DNA from: Denticeps clupeoides
Lineage: Eukaryota; Chordata; Actinopteri; Clupeiformes; Denticipitidae
Direction of reading: 5' to 3'
NCBI RefSeq assembly: GCF_900700375.1
Contig: NC_041707.1
Location: 10,632,046-10,696,045 of the forward strand
Length of the DNA: 64,000 nt
Positions 1 to 27,353 of the stretch are shown one piece after another (positions within the stretch are counted from its first letter, which is position 1; each line of letters starts with the position of its first letter). The notes under the pieces were generated by a model that was not told where the DNA came from, ran no database searches, and worked only from the letters and a program-made list of their open reading frames with translations. Both the position numbers and the translations under genes were made by a program.

Positions 1-593
1 GGCCCGGTACCCTCTCTAGCTGAGCAATAAAGAAAGGCATTTAGTCCCGCCCTGCAATAATGTCAGGATGAGTCACGAAACCTCGTGGGCGTTGGAGGGA
101 CTGTACCAGCACATCTGTGCGGCTTCTCATTCTCACACCTCGCGGAGGGAGGGGGGGCTGTGGTGACCCACGAAGTCTCAATAACTTAATAAATCCCCAG
201 AACCTTCTGACAATTCGAGGGTTGGCCTAGACGAGTCTAAATTTGGACGTGCCTGCACCGGGTGTGCGGTGGAGCGCAGAAAGCGGTTGTTGTTGTTTTA
301 TGCACGTTTGGAACCCAAATTCGTGATCAAAACACTAGAAATACTTCGGATATTACCAATATTTTATCGTCACACTATTAGTGGAAGATTAAAAGGTATG
401 TGGATGGCTTGGACAGGATGCAGCGAATCTTTTCATGAAACTTTGTGGAACTTTGACGAAAGCTTTCACATTCAGTGTTTCTACAGTTGTCTTGCATCGT
501 TTTTTTTTTAAAGTATCCAAGGGTGAGTCCAAACCCAGAATCTGGGTAATGGCATGAGTGTTTTTACAGCAGACAAAATACATCTGATATTAT
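1..593. other. Non-genic 5' flank
   Basis: No convincing coding region is seen. The short open frames here have no recognisable protein features. An AATAAA at about 26-31 could be the tail of a gene lying left of the window, but nothing else supports this. Confidence 0.4.
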
Positions 594-788
594 TTACATT
601 TACATTTACAGCATTTATCAGACGCCCTTATCCAGAGCGACTTACAATCAGTATTACAGGGACAGTCTCCCTGGAGCAATTTAAGGTTAAGTGTCTTGCT
701 CAGGGACACAATGGTAGTAAGTGGGATTCGAACCCGGGTCTTCTGGTTCATAGGCGAGTGTGTTACCCACTAGGCTACTACCACCCGA
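594..788 (-). repeat. tRNA-derived SINE with L2-type tail (SINE type 1, copy 1)
   Basis: Read on the minus strand it begins with a tRNA-like head (pol III B-box-like GGTTCGAATCC) and ends with a tail related to L2 LINE 3' ends, then ATTTAC-type repeats. A 7-bp target duplication, ATATTAT, flanks it at 587-593 and 789-795. At least four further copies lie in this window (2.3, 16.6, 50.9 and 54.7 kb). Confidence 0.85.
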
Positions 789-795
789 ATATTAT

Positions 796-1235
796 GACGC
801 CTGAAACCGCCTGACCTGCCCATCGCAGTATTTATATAATAATTATTACTTTTTTTTTTTTTTCTTCTTCACATCAATGGAAACGAGGCGTTTTTATCGA
901 GCCTGAACTCAGGCTTCAACCCGGGTCGGATGAGCCGTTGCCAGGCTCGATCACGCACCCCGCCGCAGTTCGGTCCCTTTTTGTCTAGTTACACATTGCA
1001 CGATCGCGGCTCGGCGACGACAGTGGCGGACCAAAGGTCGCCCCGCTCAAGGTGCTGAGGTGGGTACACGCACGGAAGGGTGGAGACTCGGGCCGTCTTG
1101 GACTTGAGCACCTGGCGACTTATCGTGGCCGAGGCGTTGGCGGCTCTTTATCGGCGTTAAAAAGAGGAGAGAGAGAGAGAGACTCCTGCCGACCAGCTGT
1201 ACCGACCGACTGCGGCTCCGGAGCCAGGAGCAGCC
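796..1235 (+). promoter_or_regulatory. Upstream region and 5' UTR of ezrin
   Basis: GC-rich sequence directly upstream of the ezrin start codon, with a GA-rich run near 1163-1182. No clear TATA box is visible, as expected of a broadly expressed CpG-type promoter. The transcription start cannot be fixed from sequence. Confidence 0.4.
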
Positions 1236-8200
<6,965 letters not shown>

Positions 8201-8870
8201 TGACAGAACGTGACCAATGGCATGTTTAGCAAACACACTGTACCCAAACTGCAGGACAGTTAGATCAAAGGTGGGGAACCTGATATAGGATTTGAGGCTA
8301 CATCTAACATTATTTATTGTAGCTCCAGAACATCAAATGGCTTAAGTTATACCTACATTATTGGCTGGACCTGGACCTGCCACTCCCTTCTGTGAATCAG
8401 GTTCTCCCCTTGTGAGACTGTTGTGTGGCTTTATTTTTGCATGATTATATTTTGGACATGCAGTTTAATAATAATAGTAATACAAAAAGTTATATTCTAA
8501 CAGTGTTTCACCAAAGCAGACTAAGTGAAAGCCACTTAATTTAGATGAATTCCCAAGAATTTAATTAACAAAATGATTGCTCACTAGAGATTTTTTTTAA
8601 TTGATAATGTGCTTTCATTTGCCATACTAAATATCAAACCCTAAATAAAAAAAAATCATCACCCACTGTTAAAAGCATTGCATTTTTTTTTTTTTTAAAT
8701 GTTTCATTTGGGATTTTCAATTTTTGAACAACAAACAAATAACAGCTGACCAATATCCACCCTGAGTCCCACCTGTCAAAAAGCAAGTAAAAAATAAATA
8801 AATAAAAGGAAAAAAACATGGAGCAAGGGAAGCAGTCTCCTCTCAGTGTTACAGTATTTTACTTTGTATA
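8201..8870 (+). other. Ezrin 3' UTR region
   Basis: AT-rich non-coding sequence after the ezrin stop. AATAAA hexamers occur at 8644-8649 and in the run near 8790-8807, either of which could end the transcript. No other gene is seen. Confidence 0.45.
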
Positions 8871-9720
8871 TGCATTAGGAAATTGCATGCCTATGCTGGA
8901 CGTAAACTGGATGATTTAACATAAATGGTGACCATTTCTCCTTGAACTTTTCCTGACAATTAGCTTGACTGAATCGGGGTTTTTCAAACTGCACCATGGA
9001 GAGCATTTCCTTGATACAACCATTGAAAAACGGGATCTTGTCTGATTTCCACAACAGCAGAATAAGTCTTCTGGCCATTTATGAGGCCAAAGCTACCACC
9101 TTGGCTTGAGATTTATATCTGGAGGGGGGACCCCAAAAATATATGTATGGTGTAGGTTCAATCGTTCTATTACATAAAGATGACAAGACTGTGAAAGACT
9201 ATTTTCCCAGAAATTGTACAATGACTGGGAAAGTAGGTGACCCTTGGTGGCATCGTAGGCACTCTGAGCCGGTATTAGGAAATATTTTTGCTAACTTATC
9301 TGCTGAGTAGTGTAGACAATGTAGGTCTTTAAACTGGATCAAACATTGTCTAATACTGACAGAGGAGGTATGAATAGCTTCTAGGCACTGTTGCCAGCTC
9401 TCAACTGTAACTACAATGTTAAGTTCTTGTTCCCTTGCCGCTTTAGTTTTCTCCCATGAGGGTGAATAAATGTTCTGGATCAGAGTATATCATTTTGATA
9501 TATTGCCTCTCATGAAGGGGTCCAGAGCAAGAATTTAATCTGCAGCATTTTTTATCTGGTGAATGTACAGATCTAAAGTGTTTGCTCACAAAACTTCTAA
9601 TCTGTAGGAATCTATAGAAAGAGATTTGGGAATATTAGCATTTGAAATGCTGACTTATGAATCTGACCGCTACTACCCTGTTATCATTCTATCTAGTGGC
9701 ACACATTAAGCAATGATAAA
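8870..9720 (-). repeat. L1-like LINE ORF2 C-terminal fragment
   Basis: A minus-strand frame (9078-8875) contains ARRLILLLWKSD, followed by a hydrophobic/basic stretch and EKWSPFML. This resembles the conserved C-terminal end of L1/Tx1-type LINE ORF2 proteins. The rest, to about 9720, looks like a diverged continuation. No 5' part is seen, so it is a truncated fossil LINE. Confidence 0.5.
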
Positions 9721-10317
9721 AGTGAATGGGTTGCTGTTTACTTTGGACATCAGTGGTCTATTAAATGATTATTAGTTTGTAGAGAACCCAGTGAATTGTT
9801 TTGGAAAGTGTGTACAGGGCAAGCCATGAAATGAGAAGTGATATTTACACAAGGACAAGAGGTTTAATTTTGTTGCTAGACATCAGCGCATGATGCCTGG
9901 AAACCTTATCTGCTCCCTGTGTAAACAGAAGGTCAGCAGCAGGCCTTCTGCCATGTGTCACATCCAGCTTCATCTGAAGGCGGCGTGAGACCTGTGAACG
10001 ACTCCCCTGCGCTGAAGATGGAAAAAGTGACCGTGCAAAATTGCAACGTTGCATTTCTGTAATGCAACATCATCTCATTTCTGGACAAGCTCTGCACCAC
10101 CTGTCCTGTCTCTTAAATACTGCAATCACACACAATGCAAATCTGATAAGGAAAACACAGTGTGTAAGGAAAACACAGGTTACAGTGCAAATAACACACC
10201 TTCATAAATAAAGGTCTGGGGAAAGTTCCATGCGAAACCTTAGGTGCAACAAATAGTCTTATCTTGTTACATTTTTGTACCTTTCAGGGGGGTTATCCCC
10301 TGTTTTAATCCACTTCT
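9721..10317. other. Unassigned non-coding stretch
   Basis: No exon, repeat family or RNA gene could be recognised here. Confidence 0.4.
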
Positions 10318-10535
10318 GAAAGTGAAGTGATTGTGAAACACTGCAGCACAGCACACAGTGCCACAACGAAATGTGTCCTCTGCTATTAACCCATCACCCT
10401 TGGTGAGCAGTGTGCAGCCATGACAGGCGACTGGGGAGCAGTGTGTGGGGACGGTGCATTGCTCAGTGGCACCTCAGGATTCAAACCCTCAACCTTCTGA
10501 TTACCGGGCCCCTTCCTTAACCACTAGGCCGCCTT
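10318..10535 (-). repeat. tRNA-derived SINE type 2, copy 1
   Basis: Read on the minus strand: a tRNA-like head with a GGTTTGAATCC-type B box, a body running through the GGTGCCACTGAG and CCCCACACACTGCTC motifs, and a tail rich in TCACTTCACTTT. At least six further copies or pieces occur in the window. Confidence 0.8.
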
Positions 10536-10743
10536 CTGTACATTTCGTAGAGTTTATGCAACCAGCTAAATTAAAGTCAATATTAGCATTGCATGGTAGG
10601 ATGCACTTTTGGAAAGGTGTAGACAACTTTTAATATGGGAAGTCAGCACTGGGTAAAAACCTTCAGGCCCCAGTAAGCAACTGTACCCGTCTGTGCGGGG
10701 GTGGTGCTGAAGGAACAGCTCCCAAGTTTGCGGACGCAGAACG

Positions 10744-10753
10744 CCATATAAGG
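10744..10753 (+). promoter_or_regulatory. CArG/TATA-like element upstream of kcnk3
   Basis: CCATATAAGG is a perfect match to the serum response factor consensus CC(A/T)6GG, and also contains TATAAG. It lies about 390 bp before the kcnk3 start codon, followed by a GC box (GGGGCGGGCG near 10790). Position and context suggest a promoter element. SRF binding is inferred only. Confidence 0.4.
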
Positions 10754-11088
10754 GCATGTGGGCGTGGCTTTGAGCCCCTGTCTTGAAAGGGGCGGGCGCG
10801 TTGCTAATCTGCTGATGAGAATTTGTGTCAATATGTAGACGAATATGTCTTCCAGCAGGGTGAATGACAAAACTGTCTTCTTAATTCTTGGCCTCTTTTT
10901 TTCGGATCGGGAGATACAGGCGACGTATTTACTTTGTCATCGCGGTTGTCCGGCAAATAGTCATTGTTTGAGGGACGCGCCCACTTGTCGACTCAGGGAA
11001 CGCCCACTTTGTGCAGACAAGACCCTTCTCTTGGCAGGTCGTTTTCAAGAACACTCCAAGCGCTCGGGCAAAGCCATGAACCAACTAA

Positions 11089-12937
<1,849 letters not shown>

Positions 12938-13043
12938 ACCACAGACTGTCATTGGGCTACGCTGGCCTCAAGCGCTGCGCAGACAAGGGTTGACACAGGA
13001 GATGTCTTAAGATCTGATATCTCCTGGGCTTTTCAGAAGCACA

Positions 13044-13311
13044 CAGATCAGCGATAACATTATGACAGGTGAAGTGAATAACGGTACCTGGCAGTGGGTA
13101 TTAGGCACAGTAGTGAACTATAAGTTGATGTGTTCAAAAATAAAAGTCCAACCCATGGATGCACCATCTTGCAAACGGAAGGATACCACAGCATGCATTC
13201 AGAAGTCTAGTGGAGTCCATGCCTTGATGCATCAGGGTTGATTTTAATGGCAAAAATGGAAATCTACTCAATATTAGGCTGGGTGAGGCTATAATGTTAT
13301 GGCTGATCGGT
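13044..13311. mobile_element. Tc1/mariner-like MITE
   Basis: Ends are inverted repeats: CAGATCAGCGATAACATTAT at the left and the inverse, ATAATGTTATGGCTGATCGG, at the right. About 270 bp, no coding capacity. Non-autonomous element just after kcnk3. Confidence 0.7.
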
Positions 13312-13514
13312 AAACTGGTATTGAAGAAAATTACTGATCAATGATTTTTGCCCCTTGTTTGTGCTGCACTTCATGGCATTCAGATACAGCTCTATGCAGA
13401 GCCACACTGTAGGAGCGGCGTCCAAACAGCCTCTTCAAACTCAGGAAATATCACACTGCTCTCTTAGACGTATTTTTCGGAGACTTACCGATGTGATCTT
13501 GACACTATGTTTAG

Positions 13515-13740
13515 GAAAAATTGAAGTGATTGTTATTGTGAAACACTGTAGCACACGGTGACACAACAAAAACGTGTCCTGTGCTTTTAACCATCACCCT
13601 TGGTGAGCAGTGGGCAGCCAGGACAGGCGCAGCGTGTGGGGACGGTGCTTTGCTCGGGGGCACCTTGGTGGATCGGGATTCGAACCGTCAACCTTCTGAT
13701 TGCGGGGCCGCTTCCTTAACTGCTAGGCCACCGCCGCCCT
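13515..13740 (-). repeat. SINE type 2, copy 2
   Basis: Same family as 10318-10535, nearly full length and on the minus strand, with the tRNA-like head at the right end. Confidence 0.8.
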
Positions 13741-14377
13741 AGTGGTTAAGGAAATAAAAGTACATCCCAAACCTTCATTAGTTAAAAGCTAATAGGAATT
13801 GTGTGTTTATATGACCATTCCTAATAACCTCATTATATTAATGGTCCCATCTTAATGAGTCACTGCGGTGTGTCCATTTGCCATAACGCGTTTAGTGACT
13901 GCATGTCATTGTCACGCTGCTATTTTGAGGGAGCGGATGCATCAGCGCAGTGTTCCTAGGCGCTGAATGGTCCTTCCCAATCTCAGGCTTTACGTAATGG
14001 AGTGGACTTGATGTCACGCTTTTCACCTTTTTGAGGCATAAGGCGGTGGGCAGATTAGGCTATGTTTGGCCCGCTCAGCCAGAGAACGGGCCATCTCCAC
14101 ATCCAGCCACAGGAGGAGCAGCGCCGAGGCCAAGACTGCGCCTTCAGCTATTAGACCTGCACAAAGCAGCAGCAGAAGGAGCGCCGCTTCAGCAAATGCC
14201 CGTATTGCTCCCCTGCAGCGGCAGCATCTGCTGTTTTCTGCGCCGGCCATGGAGTTCAGCAATCCTGCACAGGATAAAAATAGGGCTGGACTGGCAGGCT
14301 GCAAGCGGCACTTTCTAATATGAGATCAGCTCGTTGTCTTTGACTGTTGGCTTCTACATGAGAAGCATCACAGGCAG

Positions 14378-14423
<46 letters not shown>

Positions 14424-14779
14424 AGAAACTCACACACTGTTAATTCAAAAACCAAGGATTACTAGTTTGAGAATTGTTTTGTGATTAAAAAAAAGGATCA
14501 TGTTTGCTTCAACGATGCTGTTCATTGCCTCTAAGGACCGCGAGACCACACTTTGGACCGCTGCTGTACTACGCCAACAATAATTATTAAACCTTCCACA
14601 CACAGAAAAATGGATGGATGGGTGGATGGATGGATGGATGAATGGTAGCGCCCTTATTTCTAGGTGCATGCGTGTTTCCTTTGATGCTGATTCAATGACG
14701 ATCAGTCAAGATTTATAAAATCTTTACAATTCACCAAACCCCAATTGCCCCCTTTTTAATAAAATCAACCCCCACCCCC

Positions 14780-14810
<31 letters not shown>

Positions 14811-15594
14811 AAAGGTACAGCATCAAGTGTAGCAGAAATGAAAAGCATTAGAAATGAAGGAAAACCCCCTAAATCGGCCCGTTTCCGCCACCTATTGGAA
14901 AACCGACAAAAGCGCTTTTACCTTTGATCGATTTACGTCGACATGAACCCACCAACAGAAACCGCGTACGCACGCTGGTAGGCGTGGCCTGACAACCCGA
15001 CGTCAAACAATGACCAAACATCGGTTCACCTAAACGGTTTATTGCAAAAAAAATAAAATAATAATTATTTTCACCAAACCATGGCATTACGTGTACAGAG
15101 AAGAAGACTCCATCTGCAGACTTTTGCTTGCGGCAGATCATTCATTTCTTTACAGAGTTCGGAGAGACCGACCTCCAGTTCGTCTCCAGATAAGTTTTTT
15201 TTTCTCAGATGCAAACGAAATTATCGCAGTTTTCCAATTTTAATATTTTTTTTTTTTTCGAGCCTTAACGAATAAATAACGACAACATGTTGCGAATGGC
15301 ACCCATGCATCAGCGCGTTACGCATGGTACCCATTTTCTGGAAATCTCAAATGTACTTATATTCACATCCATTGGGCTTTTATCCTCGTGCTGTTTTTTG
15401 GCATAATTCTTTTTATTTTATTATTATTACCGTCGGATGTGCGTTTTTTTGGAGCAGCGCGGCGTCTCCAAATTTCCTTCCCTGGCGCCTTTAAAAGCAC
15501 GAGTGACGCAGCAGCTCTTTTCATTGGTTGAGCCGCCCTGGTTATTAAAAAATAAGCCCCGTGGGGTCGAAGTTCGCGCAGTGCGAGATTAATC
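13741..15594. other. Intergenic stretch with simple repeats, then mtarc1 upstream region
   Basis: Contains CT/CA dinucleotide runs at about 14378-14420, TGGA tetranucleotides at about 14612-14642, and a poly-C run joined to poly-A at about 14774-14813. The GC-rich block at 14031-14320 is open in several frames but shows no splice logic or known domain. The segment before 15595 is the likely mtarc1 promoter/5' UTR. Confidence 0.5.
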
Positions 15595-18500
15595 ATGGAG
15601 CTGAAGGACGCCGCGCTGAAGCTGCTGGACCAGAACCGGAAGGCCGCCGGGTGCCTCGCCGCCGCGGGCGTCGCCCTGCTCGGTCTGGGTCTCGGGTACA
15701 AGTACTTCGGGACGCGGAGAAAGTTGACCCGAGTGGGCGTCGTGTCGCAGCTGATCATTCACCCCGTGAAGTCCGGAAAGGGGGTCCGCGTGGCCCGCGC
15801 GGAGTGTCTGCGCATGGGGTTGCGGCAGGGGGAGCTCCGCGATCGGTGCGTAACCCGACAACGCGACGCCAAACTTTTTCCTTTTCAGCGTGGAAGCTTT
15901 CGTCGTTTTCTGGTCAGAGCTGTGGCCAATCATGACACGGCGTTACTGCGTTCTGACCAATCAGCGCAAAGCTTGTACCTCGACATCCACGCCCCTTACG
16001 TCGAAACGGTAGTCGCGGTCCGGTCTCCCTCGCAGCGTTACGTGGCCTTCAAGTTCAATATATATTTTTTTGTTTGTCATAAATTATATAAAGAATATAT
16101 ATAGATAAATATGTATTGTGAGCCATCAATGCAGTAATAAATGCATATGCAAGGAAGTGTGACAAGTGACAAGTGGTCCTGATTGGTGTTGCAAAAAAGG
16201 TTGGACCGTGCAAATATGTGCCGTGGAATGTTTTGGATGTTTTTTGGATACCCTCATGTATGTTGAATCATACTCAGTTAACATAAACATATGAAATGGT
16301 GTATATTATTGTATTTTGTGCTTTTGTGGCTTGAATATTTTTACGATGTAATGTCTACCGTAAAATTGTCAGGATTAGGATCACTCTGTATAATAAACAA
16401 CAGCAATGATGAAGATTTGAGGATGTGACTTTGCAGACACTGGCTAGTCGTCACCGAAAATGGCCAAATGGTGACAGGGCGACAAGAGCCACGCTTGGTG
16501 CTGGTATCAATGACGGTTGAGGGAGGAGATATATGCCTCAGTGGACCCAATATGGAGGAGCTGAGGGTTCCCCTGCACCAGCCCAGCAACTCCATTTTTG
16601 ACTGCAGGTAAGAGATTTGGGCCTGTACGGTCAACAGACTTACTTCATTTACATTTACAGCATTTATCAGACGTCTTTATCCAGTGTGACTTACAATTAG
16701 TAGTTTAAGTGTCTTGCTCAGGGACACAATGGTACTAAGTGGGGTTTGAACCTGGGTCTTCTGGTTCATAGGCGAGTGTGTTACCCACTAGGCTACTACC
16801 ACCACTTACTGCAGATGGCATGCTGACAGCTACGCTATGGGTGCCAGTCTGAATATTGGCCAGATGAAGGAATGTTAAATATTAAACTGATGTCAGATTT
16901 TGGACTCTAGTTAATGTCTACTCGGTCTCTCTGTATTGTTATGTCCCCACAAAATACAGTGCCTTGAAAATGTATTCACACCTTACAACTGTTTTTTTTT
17001 AATGATATTTTATGTGATAGACCAACACAAAGTATCCCATCATTGTGAAGTGGAATGACAATGACACATGGTTTAAAAAGTTTTAAGAATGTAGATCCCC
17101 CTAAATAAAATCTAGTGCAATCAATTGCTTCCAGAAGTGACCTAATTAGATAATAGTGTCCACTTGTGTGTAATTTAGTCTCATTGTAAATACACCTATT
17201 CTGTGAATGCCTCAGTGGTATGAATGCATTTGTTGTTTATTGATTAACATATATATATATATATATATTAAGCAGTGTTGCACAGGCTACAGTTAAAATT
17301 AGTCCCAATTCCAACGTCAGCCATTTAAATATTTACTATTTAATGTAATTTTACCCTTTTTCAAGTGATCGTTAATTTGCTACAGGATTCTGACTAAACT
17401 TTTTATTTCACTTTCCTCTTTTGTAATAGATTTTGTAAAGGCTAAAAATGGCTCCTGTCTGAGTGTAGCCAGCTAAACAAAGACCTCTGACTGTGTAGGG
17501 TTTTTGGTGCCGACATCCAAGGCAGAGATTGTGGCGAAGAGGTCTCTCAGTGGCTCACACGGTACTTGGAGTCTGATAAAACACTTCGCCTGGTGCATTT
17601 CGAGCATCACATGAAGGCCAGGAACCCTGTGGAAAAGGAGCCGGCCTTCCCCAAGGATGAAAAGGTAGCATTATCAATATATTTTTATCCATATTTATGT
17701 ATGAGTTCTCTCTCAAATGATACGACTGCAGGTGGCCTATCCTGACATCGGAGCTGTCATGCTGCTCTCTGAGGCATCGCTGGCAGATCTGAACACCAGG
17801 CTGGAGAAACCCGTCACCGTGGCTCAGTTCCGGCCCAGCATCGTTGTCAGTGACTGTGCAGCATTCAGTGAGGTGCAGTACAGATGTTCATAAGTGATCA
17901 AATTTACTGGATGTGTTATGAACTTATATTTGTAATCATTTTCAAAATTCAGTGAATTTAATTTTTCCGCCCTCTGGGCTGCTTGTATCAACAAGGATTC
18001 CTGGGATAACATTCAAATCGGGAATGTTAGGATGGAACACGTCATGCCATGTGGCAGGTAGGTCTACTACATACATTTTGAAAACTTAAAAAAAAAGTTT
18101 ATAAAACACTTATTTATTTAATCCAGATGTGTTTTCACTACGGTTGACCCTGAAACTGGAGTAATCAGCAGGAAGGAGCCACTGGATACACTCAAAAGGT
18201 ACACAGACTGGACTAACGGACACACTGTGGTCACACTGTTTACTACACACGTTGGGATGGGTGGCAAACTACAGTAATATGTGAATATATTACTATAGAA
18301 ACTCTGTTGGCAATTAAGTAATATCAAGATTTTCATGTTTTCAATAAACTTATATTCATATGATCCTAACAGATGGCAGGACCGTTATGGTGAATTAAGG
18401 TCACCTGTTTGTTCTACTGAAAGTTAGGGTTCGTTTGACACTTCTCATACTCATTCAAATCGATGAACACAATGCAATACTCAAAATTGCAAGCCAGCAT

Positions 18501-18804
18501 CCAGTGATTTCATGCTAATAATAAACACTTTTCATGCTTTCCGACATATTAAAAAAGTAGCATGTTAGTACAGTATTTCAGATTCGTGCGTATCTTCATT
18601 CAAAATGAACACTGGAGCATGTATTTCCATATGCTACTTTAATCATATTGTTATATTATCCCCCCCCTCTTCCTTTTCAGCTACCGCATGAAAGACTCAT
18701 CACAGAAACTTTATAACTCATCACCACTCTTTGGTCAGTATTACACTGTGAAGCAGACGGGGAACCTTAAAGTGGGAGATCCTGTCTATAAAATAAGCTA
18801 CTGA
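15595..18804 (+). CDS. mtarc1: Mitochondrial amidoxime-reducing component (7 exons, 328 aa)
   Basis: A molybdenum enzyme of the outer mitochondrial membrane that reduces N-hydroxylated substrates with cytochrome b5 and its reductase. Exons: 15595-15845, 16437-16607, 17499-17664, 17732-17872, 17996-18057, 18127-18198, 18681-18804. All are GT-AG and in frame. An N-terminal hydrophobic anchor (about residues 18-36) precedes the MOSC N-terminal domain, which begins [13 protein letters not shown]. The MOSC domain contains PCGRC at residues 261-265. The second Cys (C265) aligns with human C273, the molybdenum ligand. The C-terminus reads [23 protein letters not shown]. Length is close to human (337). 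Teleosts often have one copy where mammals have MTARC1 and MTARC2, so the symbol is by closest resemblance. It converges with hhipl2 downstream. Confidence 0.93.
16645..16803 (-). repeat. SINE type 1, copy 3
   Basis: Minus-strand copy in mtarc1 intron 2, with a shortened body between tail and head. Confidence 0.8.
16958..17222. mobile_element. Tc1-like element, one end
   Basis: Starts CAGTGCCTTGAAAATGTATT, typical of a Tc1-like terminal repeat in fish, and continues with non-coding subterminal sequence. The matching right end is not seen. Lies in mtarc1 intron 2. An (AT)n run follows near 17250-17268. Confidence 0.6.
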
Positions 18805-19603
18805 GTCGGCCTGCAGAAGCTACCTTAGACGTGCCTTGATCATAAGTGCCTGGCAATAATCTGTAATAACATGTCTGTAATATCTGGAGTGTCTGGTGTT
18901 TCAGTCTCTGTTTGCCTATTATTTGAACTAATTTCAGTCAAATATCAACAACACTAATATGTTTTAATGATATACACGACTATTGTGCATCAAGTGTAAT
19001 GCACAATATAATGCAATTCTTATCAATATACTCTATGATCTAAGTGTACTATTGATGACCCATGCATAGTTAAATATTCAAATAATCATCATACATGACA
19101 TAATGGCATAAATCCTTTCATTTGAAATACTCTATCTATCTACTCTATGTACTCTATCTAGTAAAAAATTGAATGCTGTTTGTGATTGTAAAAAAATCGG
19201 CACAAATGGGATTATATGATCTGTTCCTACATCACACTTCACTCATTTTGTTTGCTAAGTGTAACCAGAGGCAATATTTGAAATTAATATTTGAAAAACT
19301 CCATCCATAATTCAGACTTATTTATCACTAAAGTCTAAACATATAAACAGTGTAGTTGCGGAAACCTTTAGCTACGTGGCAGATACACACACATATTTGC
19401 CCAAGTCACCTGACCTGAAACATTGCACATGAATAGATTTTATTCCGCAAAATGTTTAGTACACCAATTTCACCATTAACATAACGACACAACATGCAAA
19501 CTGCATATTTAAGTAAATGAAGAGAATATTCAGAATACATCAAATAAAGTCCTTGCTTTCCTGAAAGTAAATGTTATAACACAATGCTGTGTTTTTGTGA
19601 AAC
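18805..19603. other. Intergenic, between converging mtarc1 and hhipl2
   Basis: AT-rich with no recognised exon or repeat. Holds the mtarc1 3' UTR; no canonical polyadenylation hexamer stands out. Confidence 0.4.
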
Positions 19604-19609
19604 TTTATT
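19604..19609 (-). terminator. hhipl2 polyadenylation signal
   Basis: AATAAA on the minus strand, 53 nt after the hhipl2 stop codon. The spacing implies a very short 3' UTR. Confidence 0.6.
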
Positions 19610-19661
19610 TCACTTCGTCTTGAAACTGATTTCAGTTAAGGGGCATTTTTAAAAATACTAA

Positions 19662-26413
<6,752 letters not shown>

Positions 26414-26664
26414 CTCTGCACTGAAGGGCGCGCACCCGTCGGGCCCATTTACGCGGCGGGGTGCGCGCGTCATAGTTTCACAAAAATGATGCGTGATCAT
26501 TTACAGTTTGCGTTTTGACATATGAGCATGATAGAATAGAAAAGATCAAAGGGGTGTAAGGGTGTACCTTTTTGGAACATTTTTTTCACTATAAAAATAC
26601 TACTAATAAAACTAATTTTAAGAATCCCCTTTCCCCGATTTTGTACAAATGCCGATCAGCTGAT

Positions 26665-27156
26665 CAATGTGTTTTCTTTATTTTCATGACTATTTACATT
26701 GGTACATTCTCCTTGAAGGCATCAAAACTAAGAATGAACACATGTGGAGTTATGTACTTAACAAAAAAAAGGTGAAACTGAAAACATGTTTTATATTCTA
26801 GTTTCTTCAAAATAGCCGCCCTTTGCTCTGATTGCTGCTTTGCACACTAGATGTCAAGAGGTCGTCACCTGAAATGGTTTTCCAACAGTCTTGAAGGAGT
26901 TCTCAGAGGTGTTTAGCACTTGTTGGCCCCTTTGCCTTCACTCTGCGGTCCAGCTCACCACAAACCATCTCTTTTGGGTTCAGGTACAGTGACTGTGGAG
27001 GCCAGGCCTCCACTATTTGTTAAGTACATAAGTCCACATGTGTTCATTCCTAGTTTTGATGCCTTCAGTGAGAATCTACCAACGTAAATGGTCATGAAAA
27101 TAAAGAAAACACATTGAATGAGAAGGTGTGTCCAAACTTTTGGCCTGTACTGTAGA
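26665..27156 (-). mobile_element. Tc1 element remnant between hhipl2 and the MADF gene
   Basis: Left TGTGTTTTCTTTATTTTCAT and the inverse at the right, with TTTTGGCCTGTACTGTA at the outer right end. The interior encodes, on the minus strand, a degraded version of the Tc1 transposase C-terminal motif (LNPKEMVCGELD). It separates two divergent genes. Confidence 0.75.
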
Positions 27157-27353
27157 TAAGTGTGTGTGTGGTGTGTTATAACGTCTAATGGAATTTCAGC
27201 GCACCGCATTCCAGTCCGCTACGTGGCGCTGATGCACATGAGGTCAAGAAAGCAGCAGCAGCAGCAGCAGCAGAAGAAGGAGCGCATCATCAGCGTTTAC
27301 CTTTGGCGCTCGGCGCTGCTGCCACTTCCATGATATAGCGAGTTGTTGTTGCA

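Noticed and set aside
14031-14323. Possible GC-rich exon in overlapping open frames
   Set aside because: Open in three frames with no splice sites, domains or match to neighbouring genes; treated as non-coding.
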